From Saprospiraceae bacterium (GTDB taxonomy: Bacteria > Bacteroidota > Bacteroidia > Chitinophagales > Saprospiraceae), in NCBI GenBank assembly GCA_016711125.1, contig JADJTQ010000001.1:1178001-1242000 (forward strand): DNA of 64,000 nucleotides, written 5' to 3'. Below are positions 39,314 through 49,934 of the stretch, one piece after another. Positions within the stretch are counted from its first letter, which is position 1; each line of letters starts with the position of its first letter. Under the pieces are notes generated by a model. It saw nothing but the letters and a program-made list of their open reading frames with translations, had not been told where the DNA came from and ran no database searches. The translations under genes and the position numbers were made by a program.

Positions 39314-40300
39314 ATGAACCGACGAAAATTTCAAGAGGTATTAAGTATTGCATCCATACCACTATTTTTTCCAGCTGTCCGGTCATCATTGATGGCTACT
39401 TCTAAGGATATCAAAATAGGAGTGATCGGTCTGGATACTTCACATGCTATTGCATTCAGCAAAATCATCAATCAACGAGAAGAAGGTAAAGAAGGCACTG
39501 GTTTTATGGTCACGCATGCTTATCCATATGGAAGCCGTGATATTGAATCCAGTGCGGCGAGAATACCAGGATACATAGATGATATAAAAAAACTTGGAGT
39601 CGCCATTACCAATTCGATCGATGAATTGCTAACCGAAGTCGATGTTGTATTATTAGAGACTAATGATGGGAGACTGCATCTGGAGCAATCTCAACAGGTC
39701 TTTGAGGCAGGAAAGCCGGTATTCATTGATAAACCAATTGCTGCAAGTGTTAAGGATACACTGGCGATTTTCAAAACGGCTGAAAAACACCAAGTACCGG
39801 TTTTCAGCGCATCATCTTTGCGGTTTTCGCCATCGACTCAAGAAGTTGCCCAGGGAAAAATCGGCCGGGTGCTAGGGGCAGATACTTATTCACCGGCCAA
39901 ATTGGAAACCACCCACCCGGATCTCTACTGGTATGGTATACATGGGGTTGAATCCCTCTATGCGGTGATGGGTGCCGGATGTAAGCAAGTGACTCGCCTA
40001 TTTCGAGACGATATGGAGGTGGTGACTGGCGAATGGGAGGATGGCAGAATTGGTACATTCAGAGGCCTCCGAACAGAAAAGACCGGCTACGGCGGAGTTG
40101 CTTTTGGTACTGAAGGAATAGCAGCTGTGGGAGCTTACGAAGGCTATGAACATTTAGTTTGGGAAATTTTGAAATTCTTTAAATCCGGAATTGCTCCAGT
40201 CCAGCCTTCGGAGACCATTGAAATGTTTGCTTTTATGGCGGCAGCTGATGAGAGCAGAAAAATGGGCGGTAAATCGGTAATGGTAAAAAATATGTACTAA
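39314..40300 (+). CDS. Gfo/Idh/MocA-family oxidoreductase, exported
   Basis: 328 residues. The N-terminus has a short leader with MNRRKFQEVLSIASIPLFF, Tat-like RRKF. The Rossmann motif is IGVIGLDTSHA, unusual in lacking the GxGxxG pattern. The family DKP motif is FIDKPIAAS, and Tyr/His candidates follow in YWYGIHGVESLY. Probably a periplasmic sugar-derivative oxidoreductase. It starts 117 bp from the divergent sulfatase. Substrate unknown. Confidence 0.82.
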   Translation: MNRRKFQEVLSIASIPLFFPAVRSSLMATSKDIKIGVIGLDTSHAIAFSKIINQREEGKEGTGFMVTHAYPYGSRDIESSAARIPGYIDDIKKLGVAITNSIDELLTEVDVVLLETNDGRLHLEQSQQVFEAGKPVFIDKPIAASVKDTLAIFKTAEKHQVPVFSASSLRFSPSTQEVAQGKIGRVLGADTYSPAKLETTHPDLYWYGIHGVESLYAVMGAGCKQVTRLFRDDMEVVTGEWEDGRIGTFRGLRTEKTGYGGVAFGTEGIAAVGAYEGYEHLVWEILKFFKSGIAPVQPSETIEMFAFMAAADESRKMGGKSVMVKNMY

Positions 40301-40387
40301 TAAGATCAATTGTAATCCTGGACTTTTTCGCCGGTATATTTATCATTTATTCTCTTTCCCAATCACATTGATCTAAAACCACCATTT

Positions 40388-41749
40388 ATGAGTTTAAAGA
40401 ATACAAGAAGACGATTTATTAAGCATTCTATTGCAACGACGGTTCCATTAAGTTTTGGAGTCCAACCAGTCTCTTGGTTGACTACTAAAAATCCTGCAAA
40501 TAAAATCAACGTAGCAATTATGGGTGTTTGTAACCGGGGTAGAGCACTTGCGAATGCCTTCGCTGCAGCTAAGGATTGCGAAATAAGCTACATCTGTGAG
40601 GTGGATAGTCGTTGTATAGCGGATGTTTTGAAAGATGTAGCCCAATATCAAACCTCAGTGCCCAAGGTTGAAAAGGATATTCGCAAGGTTTTGGAGGACA
40701 AGTCTATCGATGCTCTTGTCATTGCAGCTCCAGATCATTGGCATGCACCAGCAGCAATTATGGCTTGTCAGGCAGGCAAACATGTGTATGTCGAAAAGCC
40801 TTGCAGCCACAACCCTCAAGAGGGAGAATGGCTGGTTGACGCTGCCAAAAAACATAAGAGAGTTGTACAAATGGGTAATCAGCGGCGTACCTGGTCTAAT
40901 GTGCAAGCCTGCATACGAGACCTGCATGACGGGTTGATAGGCAACGTTTACTATGCAAATGCATGGTATGTCAACGGGCGCCCCTCCATTGGTTATGGAA
41001 AGAAAACCAACCCTCCGGCGGAGTTGGATTTTGATTTGTGGCAGGGGCCAGCTCCAAGGAGAGCTTATCAAGACAATATTCATCCCTATGAATGGCACTG
41101 GTTTTGGCATTGGGGTACTGGTGAGTTGCTTAATAATGGCACTCATTTTGTCGATCTGATGCGCTGGGGTTTGCAAGTCGACTACCCTACCTATGTAGTT
41201 TCTACCGGGGGCCGCTTTCATTACAAGGATGATTGGCAGACTCCGGACACTCAGACGGTTTCGATCAATTTTGGAGAAACAAAGAGTATGACTTGGGAGA
41301 GCCGGAGTTGCAGCAGATTGCCGGTTCATGGTCAAAGCGCCGGAGTGTCTTTTCATGGCGAAGGAGGCTCTGTGGTGTTGGAGTCCGGTAATGCCTATAC
41401 GGTTTACGACAATGACAGTAAGCCAAAAGTGATCAAACAAGTTACCGCCGATAGTTCTAAAGAACATGATCAGCAGAATGTTTATGGTCCGGGATTGCTT
41501 TATGATATTGGTCACGTCGAAAACTTTCTAAAAGCAGTGCGGGAGAATGGTACGCCAAATAGTGAAATTGTAGGTGGGCAACAAAGTGTTTTGCTGTGTC
41601 AACTGGGCAATATTGCATACCGTACGAAAAGTGGGTTACACATAGATCCTGCTAACGGGCATTTAATCGATAACTCCCATTTAAATAGCCCTGAGGCGCA
41701 TCAATTGTGGAGTCGTGATTATGAACCCGAATGGAAGCCTGTGGTTTAG
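40388..41749 (+). CDS. Gfo/Idh/MocA-family oxidoreductase with Tat signal
   Basis: 453 residues. A twin-arginine leader (TRRRFIKHSIATTVPLSFG) precedes the Rossmann start INVAIMGVCNRGRALANAF and the family EKP motif YVEKPCSHNP. Further conserved segments are WHWFWHWGTGELLNNGTHFVD. The length and this layout match the exported oxidoreductase group common with sulfatases and DUF1501 genes. It runs in series with the preceding oxidoreductase and converges on the PQQ dehydrogenase. Confidence 0.9.
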   Translation: MSLKNTRRRFIKHSIATTVPLSFGVQPVSWLTTKNPANKINVAIMGVCNRGRALANAFAAAKDCEISYICEVDSRCIADVLKDVAQYQTSVPKVEKDIRKVLEDKSIDALVIAAPDHWHAPAAIMACQAGKHVYVEKPCSHNPQEGEWLVDAAKKHKRVVQMGNQRRTWSNVQACIRDLHDGLIGNVYYANAWYVNGRPSIGYGKKTNPPAELDFDLWQGPAPRRAYQDNIHPYEWHWFWHWGTGELLNNGTHFVDLMRWGLQVDYPTYVVSTGGRFHYKDDWQTPDTQTVSINFGETKSMTWESRSCSRLPVHGQSAGVSFHGEGGSVVLESGNAYTVYDNDSKPKVIKQVTADSSKEHDQQNVYGPGLLYDIGHVENFLKAVRENGTPNSEIVGGQQSVLLCQLGNIAYRTKSGLHIDPANGHLIDNSHLNSPEAHQLWSRDYEPEWKPVV

Positions 41750-41783
41750 TACAACTTCGTGAGATTTTGGCTGGGACGATTAC

Positions 41784-44700
41784 TTATTCGCAACCTTGAT
41801 TCTTAATGATCAGGATGCCACCTTTTTGCACCGTAAAATTAGGTTGTAGTACAATGTGTTGGTCGGCACCAAAGGCTACGACGGCATTCGATTTGATGGT
41901 GCCAGAGGAGGTAAGTATGGAGCCCGCCTGATAGTTGCCTGAATAGATCGGATTGGCTCCAACCTGGGCGCTATCCAGGCATGGACCCACTGCACATGGA
42001 ACATCAAAAAGGCGGGCATTGGCCCAATCGGCATGATCACAGGTTGGATCATCTCCGCCATCGGTTACGACTAATTTTAATTGACTTTTTCCGGTAATAT
42101 CGATTTCCACATTGATTGCATCATCATACTGCCCCATGACTGGACTCTGATAGGATAATTGACCGTCTAAATAGACTAGGAATTGAACGCTCCCGGTTGA
42201 ACAAGGGCCGGCATCTACTTCATCGTCTACCCCAATGCTCGTTCTGAAAAGAAGTTTCTGCCCAGTTAAATTATAGGTTATTTCGGACGGAGCATGCACA
42301 CCAAGACCCTTTGAATAAGTCGTGCCATTGATGGTGATTGTACTGCCATCATTAGGCGAAGTTGATCCATTGCTCTGGTCATATTCAATGGGTCCCCAAC
42401 CATTCTGGGGAATACCAACAGGAGTCAAATCGGCCAGGTGAAAGGTGAAGCAGGTTGTGTCGACAACTGAATTGATCCACTCAGTCAAAATCTGAATATA
42501 GGCAGTGTCGACCAGATTTTTTGCCAATGGCGGCATGGCAGTAGGCCCCAGCAAGTTATCCCGCACCCATAGTTTAGATGCCAGGTGATCCATGGGCTTT
42601 ACAATCAGGCTTCCAGGTGGTGAATTGACACTGACTCCAAAAGCCATGATAAGATTTTGCACTTCAAGTGGAGTTGAAAATCGAGCATCAAACGCACCAT
42701 TCACTCCGTTAGGTCGGTGGCAGTGAGCACAGTTAGCATCCAAATAAGATCGCACCCGCGTTTCAAGATCCGCACTGGCGTCTTCGATGCTTGCACTTTT
42801 TAAAAAAGATGGAATTTGCGATGTTGAGAATACAGGAGAGAAAATGCCTAACCCCAGCCAGGTATTTAGCTGATTATCAGTGGTCATCGAAGGATATGTA
42901 AAGTTGCCATTCAACTGCCAGGTCCGAAGGCCGAGGGTGCCTCCTGCATTACTATTATGGCATGTTTGGCAATCGGTGCGACTTGGAAAATCCCAGATCT
43001 GCTGTCTGGTGGATTGATTTGCTTGAGTCACAGTCAAGGTCATGGTATCGGATGTGGTCAATAGGATTGCGTCGGTTCCTGCTTCATTCCATTTATAGGT
43101 CACGCCATATAGGGTACTATCGGCCTTCACAACGATAAATCTGGTTTCCAATCTAGTGGTGATACCCGGATTTTTTTCATCAGTTGGTAATTCAAAATGT
43201 TTTATAAATACTGTTCCTGGAGGGAAATGCCATGCATCTTCTTCAGAAAAGATCACTCTTTCAGATGGTGTGTTGTACGATCCGTTATTCGGAATGGCGA
43301 CCCATCTCTTCTTGATGGCGGCATCAGACCAAAAGGGGAGTTGACGGTATAAGGCATCATACCTGATCGAGGTGTTAAAGCGATGAGATTTGTGAAAGCT
43401 CCCGTTTGAGAAAGCAGGGTGGGCGGATCGGCTATCGGAGCAGCCGGGAGTATTTTATAGATTTTACCTCCGTCTAGATCAGTACCATATAGTTTCAATA
43501 TGAAGATATTTCCGTCTAAATCGGTACCAAAAGATGAAATACCATTTTTGCTCCCAACTCCTGCGGAAGGAATATTGGCAATAAATTCAACTTCATTCGT
43601 GTGGTAGTTATAGGACGAGATATTTCGCGTGCCATGATCACCAAATATATTTGCCTGCAAGGGCGCCATTAAATTTAGAGCCTCGATAAACAAAACCTCC
43701 TATGATCGAGTTGCCAATCGAATGGTCATATGCATAAACAGGCCCTCGACTATTCCCAATCAGAGGTGAAGGATTCGCACTTGGACCGGTATCGCCTCCT
43801 TCTTTAAAAGCCCATTGTAGATTATCACCCTTATTCACCACATTTATTTCCTCCCAGGTTCCTTCTCCCACATCAGAGACCCAAATCTTACCCGTTGGCG
43901 GGTCGTAGCTGGCACGGTGCGGACTGCGAAACCCCAAGGCAAAAAATTCCTCAAGAACACTAGCGTTAGCATTGACCCAGGGATTGTCGTTGGGTATGAA
44001 GTAGCCTTGAGAGTAACTACCTCCGGGCAAACCATGTGGCCGATCTTTGGGCTGGCGAAGAATAGGATGACTGCGTGAAGCTACCCGATCGACATCAATC
44101 CGGTGTAAAACCTCCAAAGAAAAAGGAATCGATCTGCTGGCTGGTACTATACAAGTCGTCGAATGAGCCGGCATCACCAAAGGTGAAATACAAATAGCCT
44201 TGGTCATCAAAAAACATACCTCCTCCCGTATGCCAGCAATGGGTATCTACCTGCTGCATTAAGACAAGCTCCGAGTTAATATCAAAAGAATTTTGTCCAT
44301 CGGGCTTGGTAAATCTGGACAACCGCGTGTAAGCATCTGCATCGCAATTTCCTATGGCATCTCCCTGTGGATGATATCGATATATGAGGTATGCATAACC
44401 GCGATTGGGCGACAAGGCTTTACCAAAATCCGGATGTAAAACCATATTGATTAATCCTGCATCACCATCGGTATGTACAACCGCACTAATGTTTAAAACG
44501 GTGGTCCTGGAGGTGCTGGTGGTATCATTTGAAATCTTCCACACATGACCTTGCTTACCGGTGACATAAAACCCTGAGTTATCGGGAAGTTGTACCATTG
44601 AAAGGGGATCAGCAAACACCAGATTAGGATAGGCGTTAACGACTTTCCAATTTCCAGAACCAGAACCACTACCGGGCGTTTGATTGGGAAAAATGCCATT

Positions 44701-44832
44701 CAGATAGGGGCCTATGGCTCCCGGATTGAATCCAGGTGGAGAAATAGGAATCATTGCCGCCAGGGCTACAAATAAGCCCAATAATGAAAATGCGACAGCA
44801 GTTTTCCTAGACCGATAGTTAAGACCGCACAT
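41784..44832 (-). CDS. Secreted PQQ-type sugar dehydrogenase fused to diheme cytochrome c, NPCBM and C-terminal domain (three frame breaks)
   Basis: Four overlapping frames form one protein of about 1,015 residues. Order: signal (FSLLGLFVALAAM), sugar/sorbosone-dehydrogenase-like propeller (WKISNDTT, HCWHTGGGMFFDDQGYLYFTFGDAG, LGFRSPHRASYD), a TIGR03806-like cytochrome part with CQTCH and CAHCH haem sites, an NPCBM region (WGPIEYDQSNG, YSKGLGVHAPSEITYNL), and a beta-rich tail (VVAFGADQHIVLQPNF) like the coathanger-stack modules of Bacteroidota. Breaks lie near 44108, 43648 and 43333. One T added to TTTT at 43331-43334 repairs the last; an extra AT dinucleotide repairs the second. Role: extracytoplasmic sugar oxidation passing electrons to haem. 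Confidence 0.82.
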
Positions 44833-45022
44833 AAATTATCACGACTTTAACTGGGCTTCGAGATGCAAAGTAGTGAAAAACAGAGTCTTAACCTAAGTAT
44901 GGTTTTAAATTTCTGATTTGCGGAACGGATGTAAAAGTGCCCACGTATTGATCTGCATACACTAAGTAGAAGAGGTATTATTTACTACCTTGGATCAAAA
45001 TAGAGTAACTTAACACTATAGG

Positions 45023-45559
45023 ATGAGAGCATTTTTCGTGGGATTCTTGAGTTATTTTGGATTTATTTTCATGTTATCAGCCCAGCAAGCCCAATTTCCG
45101 ATTGTCAAAGAATTTGGAGGCATTTATGACATTTCTTCCGCAACAGTAAGGCCAGACTCTAAAGTACAATACCAAATCGTCATCGATATTGTTTCCGGAC
45201 CTTCAGCGACCGATCAAATAAATCCCGCACTCAATAATGTCGCCCGCATGCTCAACCTACATGGTATTGCCGGTGTCCTAGCTGAAAATTTAGATGTTGT
45301 GTTAGCTATTCATGGAGATGCAACGGTCGCGGTATTACAAGATAAGGCTTACTCCGATCGTTTTCATGCCACAAATCCAAACCTCCATCTTATTGCTGCC
45401 CTACGTGCCGCCAATGTCAAACTTACCGTTTGCGGTCAATCCTTGGTGGGTCATGGAATTGATGTGAAGGAAGTCGATGAGCAAGTAGAAATTGCTACTT
45501 CGATGCTTACTACTATGACTACTTATCAAATGTTGGGATATGCCTATTTGAGATTTTAG
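45023..45559 (+). CDS. DsrE-like exported protein
   Basis: 178 residues with a signal peptide (FFVGFLSYFGFIFMLSAQ). The rest fits the DsrE/DsrF-like alpha/beta fold: YQIVIDIVSG, VVLAIHGDATVAVLQD and an exposed Cys in VKLTVCGQSLVGHGI. Secreted members occur in Bacteroidota without known function; cytoplasmic relatives carry sulfur. It sits between the dehydrogenase and, on the other strand, the TonB receptor of the metal locus. Confidence 0.78.
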   Translation: MRAFFVGFLSYFGFIFMLSAQQAQFPIVKEFGGIYDISSATVRPDSKVQYQIVIDIVSGPSATDQINPALNNVARMLNLHGIAGVLAENLDVVLAIHGDATVAVLQDKAYSDRFHATNPNLHLIAALRAANVKLTVCGQSLVGHGIDVKEVDEQVEIATSMLTTMTTYQMLGYAYLRF

Positions 45560-45563
45560 AAAG

Positions 45564-47849
45564 TTAGTTCATTATTGAGATGATCTTCATTCCAGTTTCT
45601 TGGCAATCAGGATATCCGATAGCGCAAGCCCATATAAATATTGCTCCCAAAATCGGCCCCCAGATTAACGAACTATCAAAATAAGGTCCGAAGGGATCCT
45701 CACTGGCAATAATTGGGTTTGGCTGCCGGTAATTTAATAAGTTTTCAACTCCAAGGTAGACCTCAAACTTGTCTTGCCATTTTTTACTGGTTTGGGCATT
45801 CATCACCAAGAAACTCGGGGATTCTTTGGTAAGTTGATATTCTATAGGATTGCTGGAGGTAAACGGGAGTCGTTTTTTACCCTGCCAATTCAAGGTGTAA
45901 TCGAACGACCAATCTGTTTTGGTGGCGTAGGCCAGATTTAAGAATAGACGATTTTTCGATAGCAATGGTTTTTCGAGAAGACCATTTATATAATCTGTTT
46001 TTACATTGTAGTAGCGGTACGCGAATCTCACATCAAATCTGGTTGCCAATTCGTAATCTAATTGAAACTGAGCGCTGGTGGCAAACGATTTTCCATCCAG
46101 ATTATAAAAAAGAACATCGGAAGAACTATGATCGATATCAATCACAATTTGATTCTGAAAAATAGTGTGATAAAGATCGACACTGAATGATCCCGGATGT
46201 TGTCCGGTTGTGAATGAATAAACCAGATTCGTTCCTGCATTCCAAGCAATCTCAGGATCCAACCCAAATGGTTTTTTCGTGTCATCACCCAAAATAGTAA
46301 ATGAGCGGGCGCTGGCCATAAATCCATTATTCTCTGCTAGAACATTAGCTGTACGCAGACCCCTTCCAGCTGAAGCTCTCCAAACCAATTGATCGCTAAA
46401 ACCATAACGAAGGTGAACTCGTGGGGTCATAAAAAGGCCAAATTGATTGTGATGGTCAGTTCTTATTCCAGCTACCATCGAAAATTTGTCATGCCCTCCA
46501 AAAGTATATTCAAAAAATGCACCTGGCACTTTTTCTGTCCGGTCATATGGAAGCTCCTCAAACTCTTCAATGTAATCATCATACTGGAAACTTAAACCCA
46601 TTAAGATCTGATGGTTGGTATTGCCGATGATGCTTTGATATAAGAAATTGGAGTACAATGATTTTTGTGCAGCCAAATAACTTCTGCGGCCAAAATAACT
46701 ATTTTGCTGATGGTCTGAAGCTGATACTTGCATGGCCCAACTGCGCCAGGGGATTTCTTCATATGCTTTACCCAGTTTCAGCCATCCTTCCAAACGCTGG
46801 ATATTCATTTTGAGACCCCAATGGTCACCACCTATCGCATCCCGATCGGGGTCAAAGGCAGTCTGCCCACCAAAATTATCGATCGAAGTACCATTAATTC
46901 CAAACTGAAAACACAGACCATTATCATCAATATATTCCCATCGGTTTAAAGCGATAAGTTGCGTGCCATTCGGCTCATCTAAAAAGCCATCGTCATTGCG
47001 ATCCATTTTACGTTGGTTGGTCCTGCCATGTAGCAATAATGCAGTTGACCATTTATCGCCAACTTTAGTCGAGTAATTGGCGTTCGCCTCAAATCTTGCT
47101 CCAGAGCTTCCATATAAATTCAGATATAATTTATCCGATTCTTCCGGTTTGCGAAGTTCAATATTGATTTGCCCAGCTATACTTTCAAAACCATTCACTA
47201 CACTGCCCGCTCCCTTACTCAATTGCATGCCTTCTACCCAGGTGCCGGGTACAAAGGTAAGGCCATAACTGGAGGAAAGGCCTCGAATATAAGGCATGTT
47301 TTCACGGGTGATCTGTGTGTAAGGTCCTGCCAGTCCGAGCATTTGGATTTGTCGTGTACCAGTCACCGCATCGGTAAAGGCCATGTCAACACTCGGATTT
47401 GTCTCAAAACTTTCACTCAAATTGCAACATGCAGCCTTAAGTAATTCTTTCTCATTGATTTTTTCAACTTTTGCAGGATCCAAAAAGGAAAATTCCATAG
47501 CCTTCCGGCGATGAATTACATGTACATTTTCAAGTTTTGCACCAGAACTGAGAGATATCGATAAAAATGAATCATCAGCCACATTGATGGTATCAGTCAG
47601 GTATCCTATAAAGCTGACCACGATTTTTTTTGATTCGTCGGTAAGTGGTATCTCGAATGTGCCATCAACTTCCGATGCAGTTCCAATGTTCGTGCCGAGC
47701 CAAAACAAATTAGCCCCGGCTAACGGTTGCTCCAAATCGTCTGCGTCCAGAACCTGACCTTTCAAAAGAGTTCGTTCAATTTGACTATATATAGTCAAGG
47801 GTGCCAGCAGTAGTATCACCACTGGCAACCAGCTATGTCGTATTTGCAT
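45564..47849 (-). CDS. TonB-dependent receptor, probably metal or metallophore uptake
   Basis: 761 residues. Signal peptide, then a carboxypeptidase-regulatory-like beta domain (LLKGQVLDADDLEQPLAGANLFW), a plug (QIQMLGLAGPYTQITRENMPYIRGLSSSYGLTFVPGTWVEGMQLSKGAGSVVNGF is spread across its core) and a large beta barrel. It lies 3 bp downstream of an HMA protein and in the same direction as an HYC_CC_PP protein, the arrangement seen in copper-associated loci of Bacteroidota. The ligand is therefore probably copper or a copper chelate, but this is inference. Confidence 0.88.
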   Translation of the reverse strand: MQIRHSWLPVVILLLAPLTIYSQIERTLLKGQVLDADDLEQPLAGANLFWLGTNIGTASEVDGTFEIPLTDESKKIVVSFIGYLTDTINVADDSFLSISLSSGAKLENVHVIHRRKAMEFSFLDPAKVEKINEKELLKAACCNLSESFETNPSVDMAFTDAVTGTRQIQMLGLAGPYTQITRENMPYIRGLSSSYGLTFVPGTWVEGMQLSKGAGSVVNGFESIAGQINIELRKPEESDKLYLNLYGSSGARFEANANYSTKVGDKWSTALLLHGRTNQRKMDRNDDGFLDEPNGTQLIALNRWEYIDDNGLCFQFGINGTSIDNFGGQTAFDPDRDAIGGDHWGLKMNIQRLEGWLKLGKAYEEIPWRSWAMQVSASDHQQNSYFGRRSYLAAQKSLYSNFLYQSIIGNTNHQILMGLSFQYDDYIEEFEELPYDRTEKVPGAFFEYTFGGHDKFSMVAGIRTDHHNQFGLFMTPRVHLRYGFSDQLVWRASAGRGLRTANVLAENNGFMASARSFTILGDDTKKPFGLDPEIAWNAGTNLVYSFTTGQHPGSFSVDLYHTIFQNQIVIDIDHSSSDVLFYNLDGKSFATSAQFQLDYELATRFDVRFAYRYYNVKTDYINGLLEKPLLSKNRLFLNLAYATKTDWSFDYTLNWQGKKRLPFTSSNPIEYQLTKESPSFLVMNAQTSKKWQDKFEVYLGVENLLNYRQPNPIIASEDPFGPYFDSSLIWGPILGAIFIWACAIGYPDCQETGMKIISIMN

Positions 47850-47852
47850 GTT

Positions 47853-48215
47853 TTAATGAACTTTTACACCGTCACGATAGGCGCAACATTCCGGCAGGGT
47901 ACTATAGACTTCGTCAGATGCTTTAACTGAGTCAGTATCGTGTCCCACACGAGCAACTGCATTCTTAATTTCATCCAGACTTGCTTTTTTAGGTTTGTAA
48001 GTGACAGTAATTTTCTGGAGGTTCTTATCCCAGCTGGCCGACATCACACCAGATATCAAGGCTGCTTTTTCTATTCTTTTTTCACACATTTCACAGACCC
48101 CCTGTACCGAAAATTCTTGGGTTTCGATTTTTTTAACGGATTTCTGTGCATTTAAATTAGTGGTAATAACGAAACAAAGCAATATTGGAATGCTAATGGA
48201 AAGTATATTTTTCAT
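47853..48215 (-). CDS. Heavy-metal-associated (HMA) domain protein, exported
   Basis: 120 residues with a signal peptide (SIPILLCFVITTNLNAQ). The metal site is GVCEMCEKR (Cys41, Cys44), the CxxC of HMA domains, in an otherwise normal ferredoxin-like fold (KITVTYKPKKASLDEIKNAV). The exposed tail has a second Cys pair, PECCAYRDG. Probably binds Cu(I) in the periplasm and hands it on. It is 3 bp upstream of the TonB receptor. Confidence 0.9.
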   Translation of the reverse strand: MKNILSISIPILLCFVITTNLNAQKSVKKIETQEFSVQGVCEMCEKRIEKAALISGVMSASWDKNLQKITVTYKPKKASLDEIKNAVARVGHDTDSVKASDEVYSTLPECCAYRDGVKVH

Positions 48216-48303
48216 GTCTTATATTAGTTGATCAAATAAATAATGGATAGATCATCTCGCGAGGAGATCAATATTCTTAAAAGAAGAAAATCAACTAAAA
48301 AAA

Positions 48304-48696
48304 CTAATCGTACAGGGTGAGTTTGTGATACAGCAGCCAAAGGTCGCTGGACTTTGGCGGAGGAAGTACTATTGAAGAGGGCCCTTCCTGCTGATCTTGA
48401 ATAACATTTGCTGAATCTGTGGTTGTGAGTGTGGGTGCAACAATCACATCGACCTGATATAAAGGGAGGGTGGAAGGTAACTGCCACTGATCAAGCTGCA
48501 CTACAATTGATTGATCATCGCAGCATTTCGAAGCATCCTTGTGGCATGATTTGGCCTTCGAACAACAATGTTCCGGCTGGCTAAAAAGTTGGATATCAAC
48601 CATTTTGCCAGCACAATAATGTGCATTCAGCGTAAAGCCGGTACTGATGACCAGATAAAATAATGCCAGTATGATAGTAGATATCTGACGTAACAT
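48304..48696 (-). CDS. HYC_CC_PP family protein
   Basis: 130 residues from ATG 48696; the frame extends upstream but without a leader. Layout is typical: membrane/signal segment, His26-Tyr27-Cys28 (NAHYCAGK), Cys44-Cys45 (EHCCSK), further Cys51 and Cys58-Cys59, and the C-terminal Pro-rich end PPPKSSDLWLLYHKL. The family is named for these motifs and clusters with HMA and TonB genes, suggesting metal binding. Function unproven. Confidence 0.82.
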   Translation of the reverse strand: MLRQISTIILALFYLVISTGFTLNAHYCAGKMVDIQLFSQPEHCCSKAKSCHKDASKCCDDQSIVVQLDQWQLPSTLPLYQVDVIVAPTLTTTDSANVIQDQQEGPSSIVLPPPKSSDLWLLYHKLTLYD

Positions 48697-48841
48697 ATCA
48701 GCTTGATAACGATGAATCGATTCTTTTATTCTAAAATAACATCCGTCACTGAAAAGAGTTCTCAACTTTCATTCCAGATTAGCTTCATCAGCCATAATTC
48801 TCTAAGATTGTTTCTCTGGTCCTTTTGTCATCAGCATAGTT

Positions 48842-49363
48842 TCAGAATTCGCAGCAAAGTGGGATTTTATCCAGAATACCGTCCATATTGGCCTGCACCA
48901 ACAAAGTATCTGGTCTTTTTGTCAACACGCTGATATCCAGTAGTCTTATATCGGTGAAAGTCGATGCCATGCTACTTTGCTGTAGTGATATCATACGATA
49001 CTTGTGAGGCAGATAGGTTATTACGTCAATTACCGAATGATAGTTGGGATCAATGGAACAAATCAGGCGCTGTTGCTGGCTTTCCAATTGACCGGAGAGA
49101 AACACTAAATCGTAGCTGTGGTTTTCAGACATTGTATGAGCGGGTACCACCCTGGCATGACCATAAATTTGCCGATAGCCTTTTTCGGAGAGTTGCCGGT
49201 AAAATAGGCCTGCTTGAATTTGAATAGAGTCTTGGAATAGGCTATCCGGGTTTAGTGTTTGACTACTTGTGACAATCATGGGTATTTCTTCAAAAGTCCT
49301 GTCACTGCAAGATATGAGTACACTAAAAGACCACAATATTGATCCAATTGCGAATCGTGTCAT
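48842..49363 (-). CDS. Hypothetical lipoprotein with Cys-Cys C-terminus
   Basis: 173 residues from ATG 49363, chosen because a lipoprotein leader starts there (FAIGSILWSFSVLISC). No known domain. Mature part is beta-rich (RQIYGHARVVPAH, YDLVFLSGQLESQQQRLICS) and ends PLCCEF, an exposed Cys pair. It heads the plausible metal operon (gap of 145 bp to the next gene), so metal binding is possible but only inferred. Confidence 0.6.
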   Translation of the reverse strand: MTRFAIGSILWSFSVLISCSDRTFEEIPMIVTSSQTLNPDSLFQDSIQIQAGLFYRQLSEKGYRQIYGHARVVPAHTMSENHSYDLVFLSGQLESQQQRLICSIDPNYHSVIDVITYLPHKYRMISLQQSSMASTFTDIRLLDISVLTKRPDTLLVQANMDGILDKIPLCCEF

Positions 49364-49533
49364 CGACAAACAGAATTGGTTAACAAAGATAAGATTATTG
49401 TCGAAGTCACTATTGGAGCTGAATTTGAGCTGACAAATCCTACCACCCCGTAGCTTGTAGCCCAATGATGCAGATCATAATTGTCAAACGTTATCATTTT
49501 TCCTGTAATTTTATTGAATAAATTAATGCAGTT

Positions 49534-49934
49534 ATGAAATCGAAGTTTGGAGTTTATTTGCAAGGATTAATGTTTGCTCTGTTAATATCAGCGGTTCCAT
49601 TGGATGTGGCACTACCAATAAGGGAATGACATCGGAGGCTCGTCCGGAGAAAGTATACAACACATTATTGGACCGGCTCCGTGATCAGTCCGAGTTGACC
49701 ATTAGTGGTTCCGAAAATGATCCAACCATTCGGATACGGGGCAATACCACGCTGCAAGGTGACAATGAACCACTTTTTGTCGTGAATGGAAACCCGGTCG
49801 GGAGTGGGTTTTCAAGTGTCTCCTACTCAGTTGATGTTAATAACGTTGCATCTATCAGAGTACTGACCAGGTCGCAGGCCGGACTCTATGGGGCCCGCGG
49901 TGCAAATGGTGTAGTTGTAATTACGACCAAGTAG
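49534..49934 (+). CDS. Lipoprotein with stand-alone TonB plug-type domain (one frame break near 49590)
   Basis: One frame starts at ATG 49534 with a leader (YLQGLMFALLIS). A second frame continues GSIGCGTTNKGMTSEARPEK, where SIGC is a good lipobox; one added base near 49588-49591 joins them, giving about 133 residues. The mature protein is a plug-like domain: TIRIRGNTTLQGDNEPLFVVNGNPV and VLTRSQAGLYGARGANGVVVITT, which is the usual end of a TonB plug. There is no beta barrel. Such plug-only lipoproteins are common in Bacteroidota. The stop overlaps the GH1 start. Confidence 0.72.

Noticed and set aside
40655..41515. 286-codon minus-strand ORF
   Set aside because: Antisense shadow of the well-supported Gfo/Idh/MocA gene on the plus strand.
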